The notes beneath the pieces were generated by a model that had not been told where the DNA came from, made no database searches, and saw only the letters and a program-made list of their open reading frames with translations. A program made the translations under genes and the position numbers. From Phycisphaera mikurensis NBRC 102666 (GTDB lineage: Bacteria > Planctomycetota > Phycisphaerae > Phycisphaerales > SM1A02), in the NCBI GenBank assembly GCA_945878575.1, contig CAMDUB010000002.1:1-64000 (forward strand): a stretch of DNA of 64,000 bases, read 5' to 3'. Positions 26,330-36,126 of the stretch are shown piece after piece; the stretch's first letter is position 1, and the number at the start of each line of letters is the position of its first letter.

Positions 26330-26359
26330 GGTCAGGTGGGTGTCTCTATTGAAGAAAAA

Positions 26360-28942
26360 TCAGCGAGCGCCCTGCGGCGCATTGGCATTGAATGATGGTG
26401 CACCGCGCACATGAACGTCCATTTGCGGAATGGCAATAGCAATGCCCCGTTCAGCCAGGATTCGCTTGCTTCGTCCCACCAAATCATGGCGCGCGGGCTG
26501 CAGCTCCCCCGGGCGCGCTACATAGATGGAGACATCAATATCGGCAGACCCGGACGTAAATCCAACCAACAGAACTTCGGGGCCAGGATTAGCAATGACG
26601 CCAGCAGAGCCAGCCGCCGCTTCACGCAGTCCGGCCACTGCTGAATCAAGATCAGCATCAGCCTCAACAGAAACTCGAATGGTGACGCGCACGCTTGACT
26701 CTTGCAGCGTCCAGTTGGTGATCTTGCCAGTAATCAGCTGCTTGTTCGGAATGATCACATCCTTATTGTCAAAGTCAACGATCGTGGTGGCGCGGGCGGC
26801 TATGCGCGACACGCGACCCGAAATCCCGTCAATGGTCACTAAGTCACCAATCCGTACCGGTCGCTCGGCCAGCAGAATCAGACCAGAGACGAAGTTTGCA
26901 AAGATCTCCTGCAAACCAAATCCAAGTCCAACCGTAACTGCTGCGGCAAGCCATTGCACATCATTCCACCGAATCCGCAAGCACGCGAGCGCCACGATGA
27001 TTCCAGTGACCACAATCAAATACCTACCGAGCGCAACCAACGCGTAGCGCGCACTGCGGTCAATCGGGAAGCGCCGAAGAATGACAATGTTGATGATTCC
27101 GGGCAAGTCCCGTACCAGCGACATGGTCACCACCACGGTTGCCACGCAGAACACAGCGTCGCGAACACTCACTGGCACGCGCGCGCTTCCTTCGCCCGCA
27201 GCAACCGTCCACACTGCCATATTGCTCACAATTCCAAACGCGGGAATCAAGTCATTCCACGCCCACGCCAATCCAGCGACGGTGACAAGCGCCAAGAGCA
27301 GCCTGCCAAAGCTACGCAATTGATCTTCAAAGCGCGCCTCTTCGCGTGCTTCCAACTGGCCAGCAAGGTCAAATCGATCAAGCGCAGCACCCCCAATGCG
27401 CCCGAGCGCGGAAATACCGACGGCAAGCAGCAATATCACCCAGTAACTCCGCGCAATGTTCTCGATCACGGTGATGGCAGTAATGACATAACCCGCCGCA
27501 GCGCCCAACGCCAACACTGCCGGCAGGAGTGCGCAAACGGAGTACCACACTGGCCGCAGTATGGAAATCAAACCCGTTGGATTTGCCGCAATCACGCCAG
27601 AGAACACCCCATGCGACGGCCGAAAGATGCGCGCAGAAACAGCGGTCAATACCAAGAGCGCCACAATCACCGCCCACCGCGCAATCTCCTCGCTGCCAGC
27701 AATGCCGTCCATATTCAAACTGGCTTGGGCAACAAAGATGGCTGGCAGAAATCCTGCAGCAAGTGCCAACATCGCGCGCCGAATGGACGTCATCGTTGAC
27801 AGCGACCAACCCAGCTGCCGCTCACCCGCTCCACCGTGCGCCGAAAGTGCCAGTGCAAACGAAATCAGGAATGCATATCCAGCGACGGAATGCATGGCGG
27901 ATCCAAACGGCGCCGCGGTGGCTGCAGCCGGTGTGGATTCGATCAACAGTCCAGCAAACTGCAACGCAAGCGGAATCGGCGCAGCCAGGATCACCGACTC
28001 AAGCACCGCGCTGCCAATGTTGACCAACCCCGCCTCGGTGGAACTGCCAGGCAACGGCGTTTTGGAGATGAATCGGAAACCACGCCCACGAATCAATGCC
28101 AATGCCAGCACCAGCACTGCACCGCCAATCCATCGGAATGGACGGAATCGAAAGCTATCAACGAGGTCCTCACCGATAGCGCCCCAGAAGGGCCGGGTTG
28201 CGTAGCGACCGACATGCGCAGTCACGCCGCGCACATCTCGCTCGCCGATCACGGGCATGTCGGGGAGCCACAACAAGTGCGTATCAATGAAATTCCGGTA
28301 CTGCTCAAGGAGTTCCGTGTATTCGCTACGAACGGTCACTTCCTCAGCCAAAATCGCGGAGTAAGAAGTGAGTGCCGAAACCAGCGGTCGGAGGTACTGA
28401 TCCGCGCGCTGGCGAAAGAGCGGCGCCAATTCTGCGGCAGTGGCATGCCCGGTTGGTTGATCGACGATCAATGCCTCCGCAGCCTCATCGGTTCGTTCCG
28501 CACTGGCAAGATCTTCCGCTGCGTCCAGCCGTTCGATCTCTGCCGTTGCAGCCCCGGTCCGCGCTGCTTCTAAATCACGACGCTGATTCGCGAGCGGCGG
28601 CAGTGAATCGCGATGTCTGAGCAGCACCTCGGTGATCGGGTCGGATCCACTTCCCGCTAGAAGAACCCGCCGTTCGTCGGACTCCTTAATAGCACGCAGT
28701 TCCTTGATGGCAACCTTGAGAGTGCCAACCACGTCGCTGACATGTTCCTGCGCAGCGCGCACTCGCGCTGTTTCGTTGGCTGCTTCCTGGTTGTCACGCG
28801 CAATGGCTGCAATCCGCGGATCACTCTCAGCGGCCTGATCCACGCGCACTTGCAGGGACGATGATGCAGGTGCCGCGCCAGCGTTCGCAATGATGAACAT
28901 CGCCATCAGCACCAACACGAATCCCTTCAACACTTGTTGCAT
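26360..28942 (-). CDS. Large MscS-family mechanosensitive channel
   Basis: The track ORF starts at 29083 within the deacetylase gene; ATG 28942 (MQQVLKGFVLVLMAMFI) gives a signal peptide and 860 aa. A periplasmic helical, coiled-coil region (residues about 25-220, with many Ala/Glu/Arg) is followed by about ten membrane segments. The C-terminal MscS domain has the pore helix GLGFGLQEIFANFVSGLILL, ERPVRIGDLVTIDGISGRV and VIIPNKQLITGKITNW. The architecture matches MscK/MscM-like channels that release solutes on hypo-osmotic shock. It begins seven bases after the deacetylase stop. Confidence 0.88.
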   Translation of the reverse strand: MQQVLKGFVLVLMAMFIIANAGAAPASSSLQVRVDQAAESDPRIAAIARDNQEAANETARVRAAQEHVSDVVGTLKVAIKELRAIKESDERRVLLAGSGSDPITEVLLRHRDSLPPLANQRRDLEAARTGAATAEIERLDAAEDLASAERTDEAAEALIVDQPTGHATAAELAPLFRQRADQYLRPLVSALTSYSAILAEEVTVRSEYTELLEQYRNFIDTHLLWLPDMPVIGERDVRGVTAHVGRYATRPFWGAIGEDLVDSFRFRPFRWIGGAVLVLALALIRGRGFRFISKTPLPGSSTEAGLVNIGSAVLESVILAAPIPLALQFAGLLIESTPAAATAAPFGSAMHSVAGYAFLISFALALSAHGGAGERQLGWSLSTMTSIRRAMLALAAGFLPAIFVAQASLNMDGIAGSEEIARWAVIVALLVLTAVSARIFRPSHGVFSGVIAANPTGLISILRPVWYSVCALLPAVLALGAAAGYVITAITVIENIARSYWVILLLAVGISALGRIGGAALDRFDLAGQLEAREEARFEDQLRSFGRLLLALVTVAGLAWAWNDLIPAFGIVSNMAVWTVAAGEGSARVPVSVRDAVFCVATVVVTMSLVRDLPGIINIVILRRFPIDRSARYALVALGRYLIVVTGIIVALACLRIRWNDVQWLAAAVTVGLGFGLQEIFANFVSGLILLAERPVRIGDLVTIDGISGRVSRIAARATTIVDFDNKDVIIPNKQLITGKITNWTLQESSVRVTIRVSVEADADLDSAVAGLREAAAGSAGVIANPGPEVLLVGFTSGSADIDVSIYVARPGELQPARHDLVGRSKRILAERGIAIAIPQMDVHVRGAPSFNANAPQGAR

Positions 28943-28949
28943 CACCGAA

Positions 28950-29729
28950 TCATATCCCGCGTCCCATCCACTCCGTGAATGTCGCAAAGCGCCCCCGCAA
29001 TCGCAGCCAATCAACGAACGCCGCAAATCGATCGCACATGCGTTCGCCATCGACCCGGCGCATATGCAGCGGCAATCCCGCACCGCGCAGATCGATAAAT
29101 TCCCAGGGGTGCCAGAACAGATTCAACACGCCGTCCGCAGCAAGGCAGCGCTCACACGCGTCGCGCACGATGGGCATCGGTAGGTTCTTCCACGCCAGCC
29201 AGAACAACGGCAGCCGAAGTCCCGGAGTCGTAGAGATAGGAACTTCCAGAATGCCGCCCACCCGATACGGAACGCGCGGCAGCGAACGGTTGCTGTAGCG
29301 CCCCGGTAGCCAGATCGGGTTCACCGAACTGTCGTAGGCATAGCCGGCCGCGGCAATGGCGCTCGGGTCCGTGTACTGCAGGCGTGGGCGACGAAACCCC
29401 AGAACTTCCTGAGCGCTTGCCGCGCGCAGGATGGCGCGGCTGCTGGATAGATCATCCACGCTAAAACTGGCGTGCCAGCGCGCGTGGCTGGCAATCTCAT
29501 GGCTGCGTGCCGCGCGGGTCAGCAGCCCCGGATGCCACTCTGCAAAGTTGGCCGTCGTAAACATGGTGGTTGGGACCCGCAATCCATCAAGCAGGGCAAG
29601 CGTGCGTTCTTGTCCGCGACCACCCTGCTCCATCTGCTCCGCCATCGACATGGGCCGCCCGCGGGAAATCGGGGCGTCAAACTCCTCGACATCGAAACTC
29701 AGGAGGATGGTTGGGTCTGCATGCGGCAT
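28950..29729 (-). CDS. Polysaccharide deacetylase-family protein
   Basis: 259 aa. NodB-type barrel: ILLSFDVEEFDAP (catalytic Asp pair region), VPTTMFTTANFAEWHP, EIASHARWH (metal His pair), FRRPRLQY and LNLFWHPWEFIDL. No signal peptide, so it probably acts in the cytoplasm or on a membrane substrate, like exopolysaccharide-linked deacetylases. First gene of a likely three-gene minus-strand operon; the MscS start is only seven bases downstream. Confidence 0.85.
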   Translation of the reverse strand: MPHADPTILLSFDVEEFDAPISRGRPMSMAEQMEQGGRGQERTLALLDGLRVPTTMFTTANFAEWHPGLLTRAARSHEIASHARWHASFSVDDLSSSRAILRAASAQEVLGFRRPRLQYTDPSAIAAAGYAYDSSVNPIWLPGRYSNRSLPRVPYRVGGILEVPISTTPGLRLPLFWLAWKNLPMPIVRDACERCLAADGVLNLFWHPWEFIDLRGAGLPLHMRRVDGERMCDRFAAFVDWLRLRGRFATFTEWMGRGI

Positions 29730-29772
29730 ACACGGCCTTCACAACGAGCTACCATCGCGATCATACGAAGCC

Positions 29773-30534
29773 ATGACGCAGCCCATCCCCAATCCCGCGG
29801 TTCAGTTTGATGTCCTCTACGAAGAGGCTGGCTTCCTTGTCATCGCCAAGCCGGCGGGCGTGGTCAGCGAACCTGGCCTTGGGCACCGCGACGACAGCCT
29901 CATGAATGGCATCTTTGCGCGCTGGGGAGCGTTTGCCAGTTCACTCGGCACCGCGCGCGACTTTGGACTGGTGCATCGACTTGACCGGGATTCAAGCGGA
30001 GCGATCATCATTGCTTTGGAAGCCAGCGCATACGACGCCTTGCGTGCACAGTTTGCGGCGCGGACCGTTCGCAAGCGCTACATGACCATCGTGGAAGGCA
30101 AGCCACCGCGCCCGGAAGGAAGCATTGAACTTCCGCTGGACGAAGTGCGCCGCGGCGACATGAAGATTTCACTGGTCGATCATCGCGGCGGCGGTCGACC
30201 CGCTATCACGCGCTGGAAGTCACTCGGCTCTGGACATCGACGCACGCTCTTAGATGTAGAAATCGAAACCGGTCGATTGCACCAAATCCGCGCGCATATG
30301 GCGGAACTTGGCTGCCCAGTGGTTGGCGAATCGGTCTATCGAGTGGATCTTCCGCCCATCACCAGTCGGCCCCCCAAGGGTCGCGCTATGCAGCCACTTG
30401 CACTGCACGCACTCACCTTGACGTTTGCGCATCCAGTAACCGGCGCCCCAGTCACGGTGACATGCCCGCTGCCAGAACACTTCAAGCAGGTTGCCGCCGA
30501 CGCCACGATTGCACTGCCGCGCGAATTGCGCTGA
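29773..30534 (+). CDS. RluA-family pseudouridine synthase
   Basis: I use ATG 29773 (253 aa); the upstream part of the track ORF overlaps the divergent deacetylase. The catalytic motif is FGLVHRLDRDSSGAII, with the conserved Asp. Others are YEEAGFLVIAKPAGVVSEPG, KRYMTIVEG, IETGRLHQIRAHMAELGCPVVGE and QPLALHALTL. There is no N-terminal S4 domain, as in RluA/RluC-minor subtypes. It isomerises uridine in rRNA or tRNA; the target site cannot be predicted. Confidence 0.9.
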   Translation: MTQPIPNPAVQFDVLYEEAGFLVIAKPAGVVSEPGLGHRDDSLMNGIFARWGAFASSLGTARDFGLVHRLDRDSSGAIIIALEASAYDALRAQFAARTVRKRYMTIVEGKPPRPEGSIELPLDEVRRGDMKISLVDHRGGGRPAITRWKSLGSGHRRTLLDVEIETGRLHQIRAHMAELGCPVVGESVYRVDLPPITSRPPKGRAMQPLALHALTLTFAHPVTGAPVTVTCPLPEHFKQVAADATIALPRELR

Positions 30535-30540
30535 GGAGTG

Positions 30541-32616
30541 TTAGTGAATGCATGGCCCCCATGCCGACAGCATCAGACCCAGATCGGCACCGTCGACCAA
30601 TCCGTCACCATTGAGATCCGCAGCCGGATGATCGAGCACTGGCCCCCATGCGGCGAGCATGACGCCGAGGTCTTCACCACCGGTGATACCACTGCCGTCA
30701 AGGTCCGCGTCGCATGATGCGGGAATGTTCCATATCTCCCGAGCACGTGCCCATGCACGTTGCGCAACTTGCTTGCCAATGGCGCGCCCGGGCATGTCAT
30801 CAAAGGGCGGATGAATTCCACCCCAAATGCGGCTCAATCCACTCTGCTCGGCAGCGTCGCGGTAGGTGGCCCACTGCAGGCGCACATCGACGCTCGGGCC
30901 CTCTTCAAACACCAGGAATTGGTTACGAACACACAGGTATTCGCCGACACCACCCGGGAAGAACGCGTCGCCGGTCAGCGTAGTGAGGGTCTCTGCAGCG
31001 GCACGGCTATAGGTGCTGTGACCACTGACATAGCCAGCAAACGGAGGTGTGACGAACGTCGGTCGCTGATACGGGTACCAGTGGCGACCACGGATCCAAC
31101 CAACGCCAGCGACGTCAGTCGCGGGATTGGCAATGGCAGGTGGACCACGCCACGTGCGCACCGCAATCTGCCCAACGAAACTGGAAAGGTGCGCGTGTCG
31201 TTCACCGGGCGCACTGCTGGCGGTACTAATGAGTTCCACTTCGCCGGTAACTAGTTCAATGCCTAGCGGCGAGAAACTACCTAACTCCGGATTGGACGAC
31301 TGACCGCGATGGGTCATGTAGCGCACGGAATTCACCGGCCGCGTTGCGTCGTACGCACCCTTCACGCTCCATGCAGAAACCGCCGCGTCATGCATCGCGC
31401 CACCGAGGAGCAGGTACGCCTTGACGTCCCATTCCAAGGGGTCAAGTTGCGCACCGCGTCCACCGATGCGTCGATCACTCGACCGCGCACGCACGTCGTT
31501 GAGAAGAGCGAACCAATGTCCCGGAGGCGTTTCGCTCGATGGACCATCGGCCCAGAACTCCGCCAACGCGCGCGTGAAGTCACCACGCGGCACCACATTC
31601 GCCGGATAAGGCAAACCTGTGGCGGGATTCACGGCGTGGCCAACGCCAAGCGGACGTCCGCTCGCAGCGTCGTAGTAACTCGGCCAGTCTGACGGAACGG
31701 CCGGCTCCGGCGAATCACCCATGGTTCCTGGGGAAACATCCCACATCACGCCGTCAGCTGGATCGAGGTGCGCAGACCAGCGCAGCACAATTTCCATGCC
31801 CTTGCGGAACGTGGCGTTGTCGGTACCCGTGCCCATGTACTGCGGCGGTGCGCCGGGATCGAGCCAGATTGGCCAGCTCACGCCATTGCGCGGGCGGTAG
31901 GTTCGATCCGAAGTGAGCATTCCGAACGGAGTCACTCCGCCCCACTCCGGCGATTGAAATGCCGGGAATCCGCCAGGAATCACATTGCCTTGCTGATCGA
32001 CAAAGCTGGTTAGCGCCAACGGCTGCCACTGATTCGGAAACTGCATGTCGGGATTGCCGCCAAGCGAAACAATCATCGGAGCATTCACCGATACATACAC
32101 GCGATTTGCAAAGTTGTTCGCTTCATTTGAGCCATCGTTCACCAATGCGGCGAGCATCGCGGCAGCAATTCGATTACCGACGGCCACTGGATCAAGACCC
32201 ACCGTATGCGTGTCGGTTGGCACGACGCCGTATTGCGCGAGCAATGCGTCGTACTGCGGCTTCATCACCGTATACCCCGGACTCGTAGCAAATCGAGCGC
32301 ACAAGATCCGGTACGAGACCACGCTGATCGCCTGCTCGCGGGCGACGTACAACGACGTCCCGACCGGCTCGCCGTGATCGTCAACAAAGCAGGCTGCTCC
32401 GGTGCCATCAAAGGCACGCCATGCGTCCCACATTCCGGCCGAGTGATGAAAGAGGTTGCGCGCATGCACGGGCGGCCGGGCAAAGTCGCGCTTGATCGAG
32501 TCAAGAAGTAGGCGGTTCCAGTTCAATGCCGCCGTTGCTTGTGCAGATGCAGTGCCATGGAGAGCCCCCACGAACAAGACGATCGCCACCAGCAATCGTG
32601 TTGGCTTCAGGCTCAT
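30541..32616 (-). CDS. Secreted vanadium-dependent haloperoxidase-like protein with dockerin tail
   Basis: 691 aa with signal peptide (cleaved near TASAQ). The full vanadate-binding pattern of the family is visible: K-x6-RP (KGAYDATRP), SGH (GYVSGHSTYSR, VSGH instead of PSGH) and SR-x5-H-x3-D (SRIWGGIHPPFDD). These belong to the PAP2/vanadium haloperoxidase superfamily. The C-terminal 65 residues hold two dockerin-type calcium motifs (DLDGSGITGGEDLGVMLAAWG; DLNGDGLVDGADLGLMLSAWG), ending in WGPCIH. The enzyme presumably oxidises halides with peroxide or acts as a phosphatase outside the cell; the two cannot be separated by sequence alone. Convergent with the RluA gene six bases away. Confidence 0.9.
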   Translation of the reverse strand: MSLKPTRLLVAIVLFVGALHGTASAQATAALNWNRLLLDSIKRDFARPPVHARNLFHHSAGMWDAWRAFDGTGAACFVDDHGEPVGTSLYVAREQAISVVSYRILCARFATSPGYTVMKPQYDALLAQYGVVPTDTHTVGLDPVAVGNRIAAAMLAALVNDGSNEANNFANRVYVSVNAPMIVSLGGNPDMQFPNQWQPLALTSFVDQQGNVIPGGFPAFQSPEWGGVTPFGMLTSDRTYRPRNGVSWPIWLDPGAPPQYMGTGTDNATFRKGMEIVLRWSAHLDPADGVMWDVSPGTMGDSPEPAVPSDWPSYYDAASGRPLGVGHAVNPATGLPYPANVVPRGDFTRALAEFWADGPSSETPPGHWFALLNDVRARSSDRRIGGRGAQLDPLEWDVKAYLLLGGAMHDAAVSAWSVKGAYDATRPVNSVRYMTHRGQSSNPELGSFSPLGIELVTGEVELISTASSAPGERHAHLSSFVGQIAVRTWRGPPAIANPATDVAGVGWIRGRHWYPYQRPTFVTPPFAGYVSGHSTYSRAAAETLTTLTGDAFFPGGVGEYLCVRNQFLVFEEGPSVDVRLQWATYRDAAEQSGLSRIWGGIHPPFDDMPGRAIGKQVAQRAWARAREIWNIPASCDADLDGSGITGGEDLGVMLAAWGPVLDHPAADLNGDGLVDGADLGLMLSAWGPCIH

Positions 32617-32738
32617 AAACGCATGGTGACAGAATTGCCCTTCAAGTCAAGCGGATTCCTGTAGGGAAGATTCCCGCAAACATTATCGGGGCTACCTCGC
32701 AGCTGGCGAAACAAGGTCAATCGAGCCAATACTGCCGC

Positions 32739-34535
32739 TCAGCGCGGGGCGGGACTCACCGCCGAAGCCGGTCGAGTTTCAACCGTGCCGGCACTGAACA
32801 GAATCTTGTCAACCGCGTCCATCACGGTGTCAGCACTCAGAGCGTGCGTTGCGGTGCGATCAAACCGCGCAATATTCAGGCCAACGGCCTGGCCATCAAG
32901 ATTGACGATCGGCCCGCCACACTGTTCCGGCCAGACAATTCCATCGTGCGCCAGGACGCTCCCAAATCCTGTGGAGATGTCCGAAATGGCCGTGGTGGTG
33001 TTACCGCGCGAAGGTCCGCCGTTTCCACCACCGCTTGGCACGCGCTTCGCAAGCGTGGCCTCAAGATGCAAGACTTCCGTACCGCGCGACACTTCAAGCG
33101 CCACATGATCACCAACGGATCGGTCTGCAATGACGCGCCGCAATCCCATGCGACCACCCACGCTCTTGCCATCAAGACTGAGCAGCACGTCCCCGACCTG
33201 AATACCCGCTACTTCCGCGGCGGAGCCAGCGACCACCACTTCCACTTTGAGTGCTGAAGAAACTTCCAAGTCCTCCAGTTCCTGCGCCGTGGCAGGTGCT
33301 GTCTGTACACCCAAGAACGGGCTCGCACTCCAATCACGATCACTCGCGCGCGACTCAATGGCCGCAAATCCCAAGGCAGCCGAACGCTGACCGAGGCGTG
33401 GGGTGAGGAGCACTTGCCCAGGCTCCACGTGCGCGCCGCGCGTCCAAGTAATCGGCGTAAGAGTGCAATTGTCAATCTTCAGAACGGCCAAATCCAAGGG
33501 ACCATCAGAGCCAATGACACGCGCGCTGAAGCGCTCACCGGCAGCAGACTCCAATTGCAGCACACCACCCTGCCACCCAACTGGTAGTTGCGATCGCTTG
33601 GTCACCGCGTGACCATCGGCATCAATGACGGTGGCGCACACCCGCGCAGCTTTCCCGTCCATCACGTTCAACATGGAGGCGCGGGCGCTGGCAGCCACCT
33701 CATCAAAGGGAAGTCCGCGCTGCACAGCCATCCGACCGTTGTTCGATCCACCGCGCGCGAAATTCGTTCGAACACCGCGGTCCGAAACATCAGGCGCATT
33801 CAGCGTCATCATCTCCTCATCAATACCGTCACGAAACTCCCACATACGCTCGCGCAGTCGATCAATCGGAGTGGCAGCATTCTCCCACGGACTTTGCCCG
33901 CATCGAGAATTGATAGCGACCACTTCGCCGCGAAGATTAAAACTAGGTCCGCCGGAATCACCTGCGTCGATCGGGGCGTCAAAGAGCATTTCCGTGCGAC
34001 TGTTACTCAGCACGCGACCAACGCGCACCAACGATGGACGCGGTTCTTCTGGCGGCCCTTGCGTGAATCCCATCGCTAGCAACCAATCGCCCGCTGCCAA
34101 TCCAGTACTCGTGCCGAGCGGCGCGCATGGCAGGTCGCGACCCTCCGTATTCAGTTGAATGAGCCCGCAATCCAGGGTGCCAATGTTGGCCTGCCCAAGC
34201 GTTCGACCCCTCAGCTCGGTTCCATCGGAAAGTGTGACGTTCACTCGGACACCCGCGCGCCCACCAACATGGCCGCACGTGGCAACCAGCCCATCCGAAG
34301 TAATCACCACACCAGTGCCAGTGCTTCCGCCGCTCATGCGCCCGCCGCCAATGCGAATCAGCACCACCGTTGGGCGTAACTGCACGGCTAACGCGCGCAG
34401 CTGCCCTTCCAGTGTGCGCAGTTCGGCGATCGATGCAACATCATCAAATGGATCTTGACCGCGCGTTCCATCCCCGACCGCCGCGCTGGATGTTTGCAGC
34501 GCGGCGGTCAGGAGGATGACGGTCAGTGGAATCAC
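32739..34535 (-). CDS. HtrA-like secreted serine protease with a second degenerate protease domain split by PDZ
   Basis: 598 aa, GTG start overlapping the upstream stop (GTGA). Signal peptide, then a trypsin-like domain with catalytic His89 (VATCGHVGG), Asp122 (IGTLDCGLIQL) and Ser194 (APIDAGDSGGPSFN). From about residue 275 a second, weaker trypsin-like half follows (GSDGPLDLAVLKIDN), then a PDZ domain (FLGVQTAPA, VVVAGSAAEVAGIQVGDVLLSLDG), and after it a region where GNSGGP is replaced by EQCGGP (WPEQCGGPIVNLDGQAVGLNI). The second domain therefore looks inactive and interrupted by the PDZ. Probably periplasmic protein quality control. Confidence 0.85.
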   Translation of the reverse strand: MIPLTVILLTAALQTSSAAVGDGTRGQDPFDDVASIAELRTLEGQLRALAVQLRPTVVLIRIGGGRMSGGSTGTGVVITSDGLVATCGHVGGRAGVRVNVTLSDGTELRGRTLGQANIGTLDCGLIQLNTEGRDLPCAPLGTSTGLAAGDWLLAMGFTQGPPEEPRPSLVRVGRVLSNSRTEMLFDAPIDAGDSGGPSFNLRGEVVAINSRCGQSPWENAATPIDRLRERMWEFRDGIDEEMMTLNAPDVSDRGVRTNFARGGSNNGRMAVQRGLPFDEVAASARASMLNVMDGKAARVCATVIDADGHAVTKRSQLPVGWQGGVLQLESAAGERFSARVIGSDGPLDLAVLKIDNCTLTPITWTRGAHVEPGQVLLTPRLGQRSAALGFAAIESRASDRDWSASPFLGVQTAPATAQELEDLEVSSALKVEVVVAGSAAEVAGIQVGDVLLSLDGKSVGGRMGLRRVIADRSVGDHVALEVSRGTEVLHLEATLAKRVPSGGGNGGPSRGNTTTAISDISTGFGSVLAHDGIVWPEQCGGPIVNLDGQAVGLNIARFDRTATHALSADTVMDAVDKILFSAGTVETRPASAVSPAPR

Positions 34536-35278
34536 TTGATACTTGTAGGCGCAGCAGAAGGCTTGGCGGCGCCGATTGGACGAATCTTGATGTTCCGGTA
34601 CATGACCACGTCGCCGTGATCTTGAAGCACGATGTGCCCCTTATCCTTCGTACCAAACGCCTTCATAGATGCGAACTTGCTGCCGGCAACCTTGTCCTTC
34701 CACTCCTTGGAAGAAAGGTCAAACTCCGCAGTCTTTACGCCGTTGAGCGTGTAGGTGACCTTTGGACCGATCGCCGAAATGACTGCGTGGTTCCACTCGC
34801 CGACCGGCTTCGTGGCGCCCGTGGGTGCCGGATAGAGGGCGTAGCAGGCGCCAGCGCTGGTCAGCGGGCTTTGGCCATCGGCGTGCTTGGCGTTATCAAG
34901 GACCTGCATCTCCGGGCCGGTCTCCCACGGCGCTCCGAAGTCTTCCGAGGAACGCCACATGATGCCACTGTTGCCGCCACTGCTGATCTTCCAGTCAATG
35001 GCAAACTCAAAGTCCGAGTATTCATCCTTGGTGGCCAAGTCGCCGCCCTTACCACGCAGCACGATGGCGCCATCTTCAACAGCCCACTCCTTTGGGGTGT
35101 CGGTGCGCTTGAAGCCGCGGAAGGACTTGCTGGCATCCTTACCGTCAAAGAGCAGCACCCATCCATCCTTCACTTCGGCTGCCGAGAGTGTGTTCGGAGT
35201 TGTCGGTTCCACCTGCTGGGTGGCCATGCATGAGACGATCGAGAGGCTGGCGACGGTGAGTGCAATGAGGTGGCGCAT
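34532..35278 (-). CDS. DUF1080 (3-keto-disaccharide hydrolase-like) lipoprotein
   Basis: ATG 35278 gives a lipoprotein signal with lipobox IVSC; 248 aa. DUF1080 concanavalin-like fold motifs: GWVLLFDGKDASKSFRGF, WAVEDGAIVLRG, DFEFAIDWKISSGGNSGIMW, GPEMQVLDN, GEWNHAVI and GHIVLQDHGDVVMYRNIKI. Members of this family have been shown to cleave 3-keto-glycosides in sugar polymer breakdown. Its last bases overlap the HtrA-like GTG start by four, so the genes are coupled. Planctomycetes typically have many DUF1080 genes. Confidence 0.88.
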   Translation of the reverse strand: MRHLIALTVASLSIVSCMATQQVEPTTPNTLSAAEVKDGWVLLFDGKDASKSFRGFKRTDTPKEWAVEDGAIVLRGKGGDLATKDEYSDFEFAIDWKISSGGNSGIMWRSSEDFGAPWETGPEMQVLDNAKHADGQSPLTSAGACYALYPAPTGATKPVGEWNHAVISAIGPKVTYTLNGVKTAEFDLSSKEWKDKVAGSKFASMKAFGTKDKGHIVLQDHGDVVMYRNIKIRPIGAAKPSAAPTSIK

Positions 35279-35332
35279 GAAGTCAAGGTCCATTGGTAGG
35301 AGGTCAGATCAAGCAGTCAGAATATCCACGGT

Positions 35333-35989
35333 TCACGCGCGCGGAGGGGCGGAGGCACTCGCCGCCGGCGCGGGAACGGCAGCAGGAGCAACCGCCGGCG
35401 TTCCCGTCGGAACAGCAGCGTTCGCGGGAACTTCCGGCGGGAACACCGGGATAGCAAGGATCTTGGTTGGCGCATCGCGGGACAGCTGGATCACCACCAC
35501 TTCCGTTCCCACCAGCGTCTTGACGGGGGCGCCATTCACCTTCACCTCTACCGCTGGTCGCGCTTGGTCCGCGGCAATCATGACCAGCGTGTCGACCACG
35601 TATTTGGGCGGAAGCGAGGCGATTTCATAGGTAAATTCCATGGAGTCGTCGGCCAGGCGCTTCGACTTCACGTCAACCACGGCGGTTGCCCCGGTGGAGG
35701 TACGGAGCGTGAACCGCATAGCGCCGTGCGGGCTGCGCGCATAGATGGTCTCGGCGCGGAGCAATTTGTCGTCAAGCAAAAGCCGCGGCGGCGGAATCTC
35801 CATCCACGGGAGCCGAATCGTCAGCGTGTCGGAGCTTGACTTCCCCACGAGCGCCGGTGCCTTCGCTTGCGGGTCCTCGCCGGAGATCACTTCTCGGATG
35901 CATCCTGACGTGGTGATGCCTGCAGAAGCGACCGCTAACAGGGCGCAGCTCCGCAAATTGAGAAGATTTTTAAGGTTCATTGTCGACAT
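35333..35989 (-). CDS. Lipoprotein of unknown function with Ala/Pro-rich tail
   Basis: 218 aa. Lipoprotein signal with lipobox TSGC (residues about 27-30). The middle 130 residues look like a beta-rich domain (LTIRLPWMEIPPPRLLLDD, AMRFTLRTSTGATAVVDV, YVVDTLVMIAADQARP). The last 45 residues are Ala/Pro-rich low complexity. I recognise no family. A second ATG at 35980 is an equally possible start. First gene of an apparent operon with DUF1080 (54-base gap) and the HtrA-like protease. Confidence 0.7.
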   Translation of the reverse strand: MSTMNLKNLLNLRSCALLAVASAGITTSGCIREVISGEDPQAKAPALVGKSSSDTLTIRLPWMEIPPPRLLLDDKLLRAETIYARSPHGAMRFTLRTSTGATAVVDVKSKRLADDSMEFTYEIASLPPKYVVDTLVMIAADQARPAVEVKVNGAPVKTLVGTEVVVIQLSRDAPTKILAIPVFPPEVPANAAVPTGTPAVAPAAVPAPAASASAPPRA

Positions 35990-36126
35990 CGTAACTCACG
36001 GGCGGAACGCGGCTTCCGTGCTTGGAATGCGAGTGCAGCGAAATTTCCGCCAAACTCGCTGATGGGTTGCGCCCGCCATTTACGCTTATAAGACTAGAGA
36101 ACTAACCCTTTTCAACGCTTTGCTGC

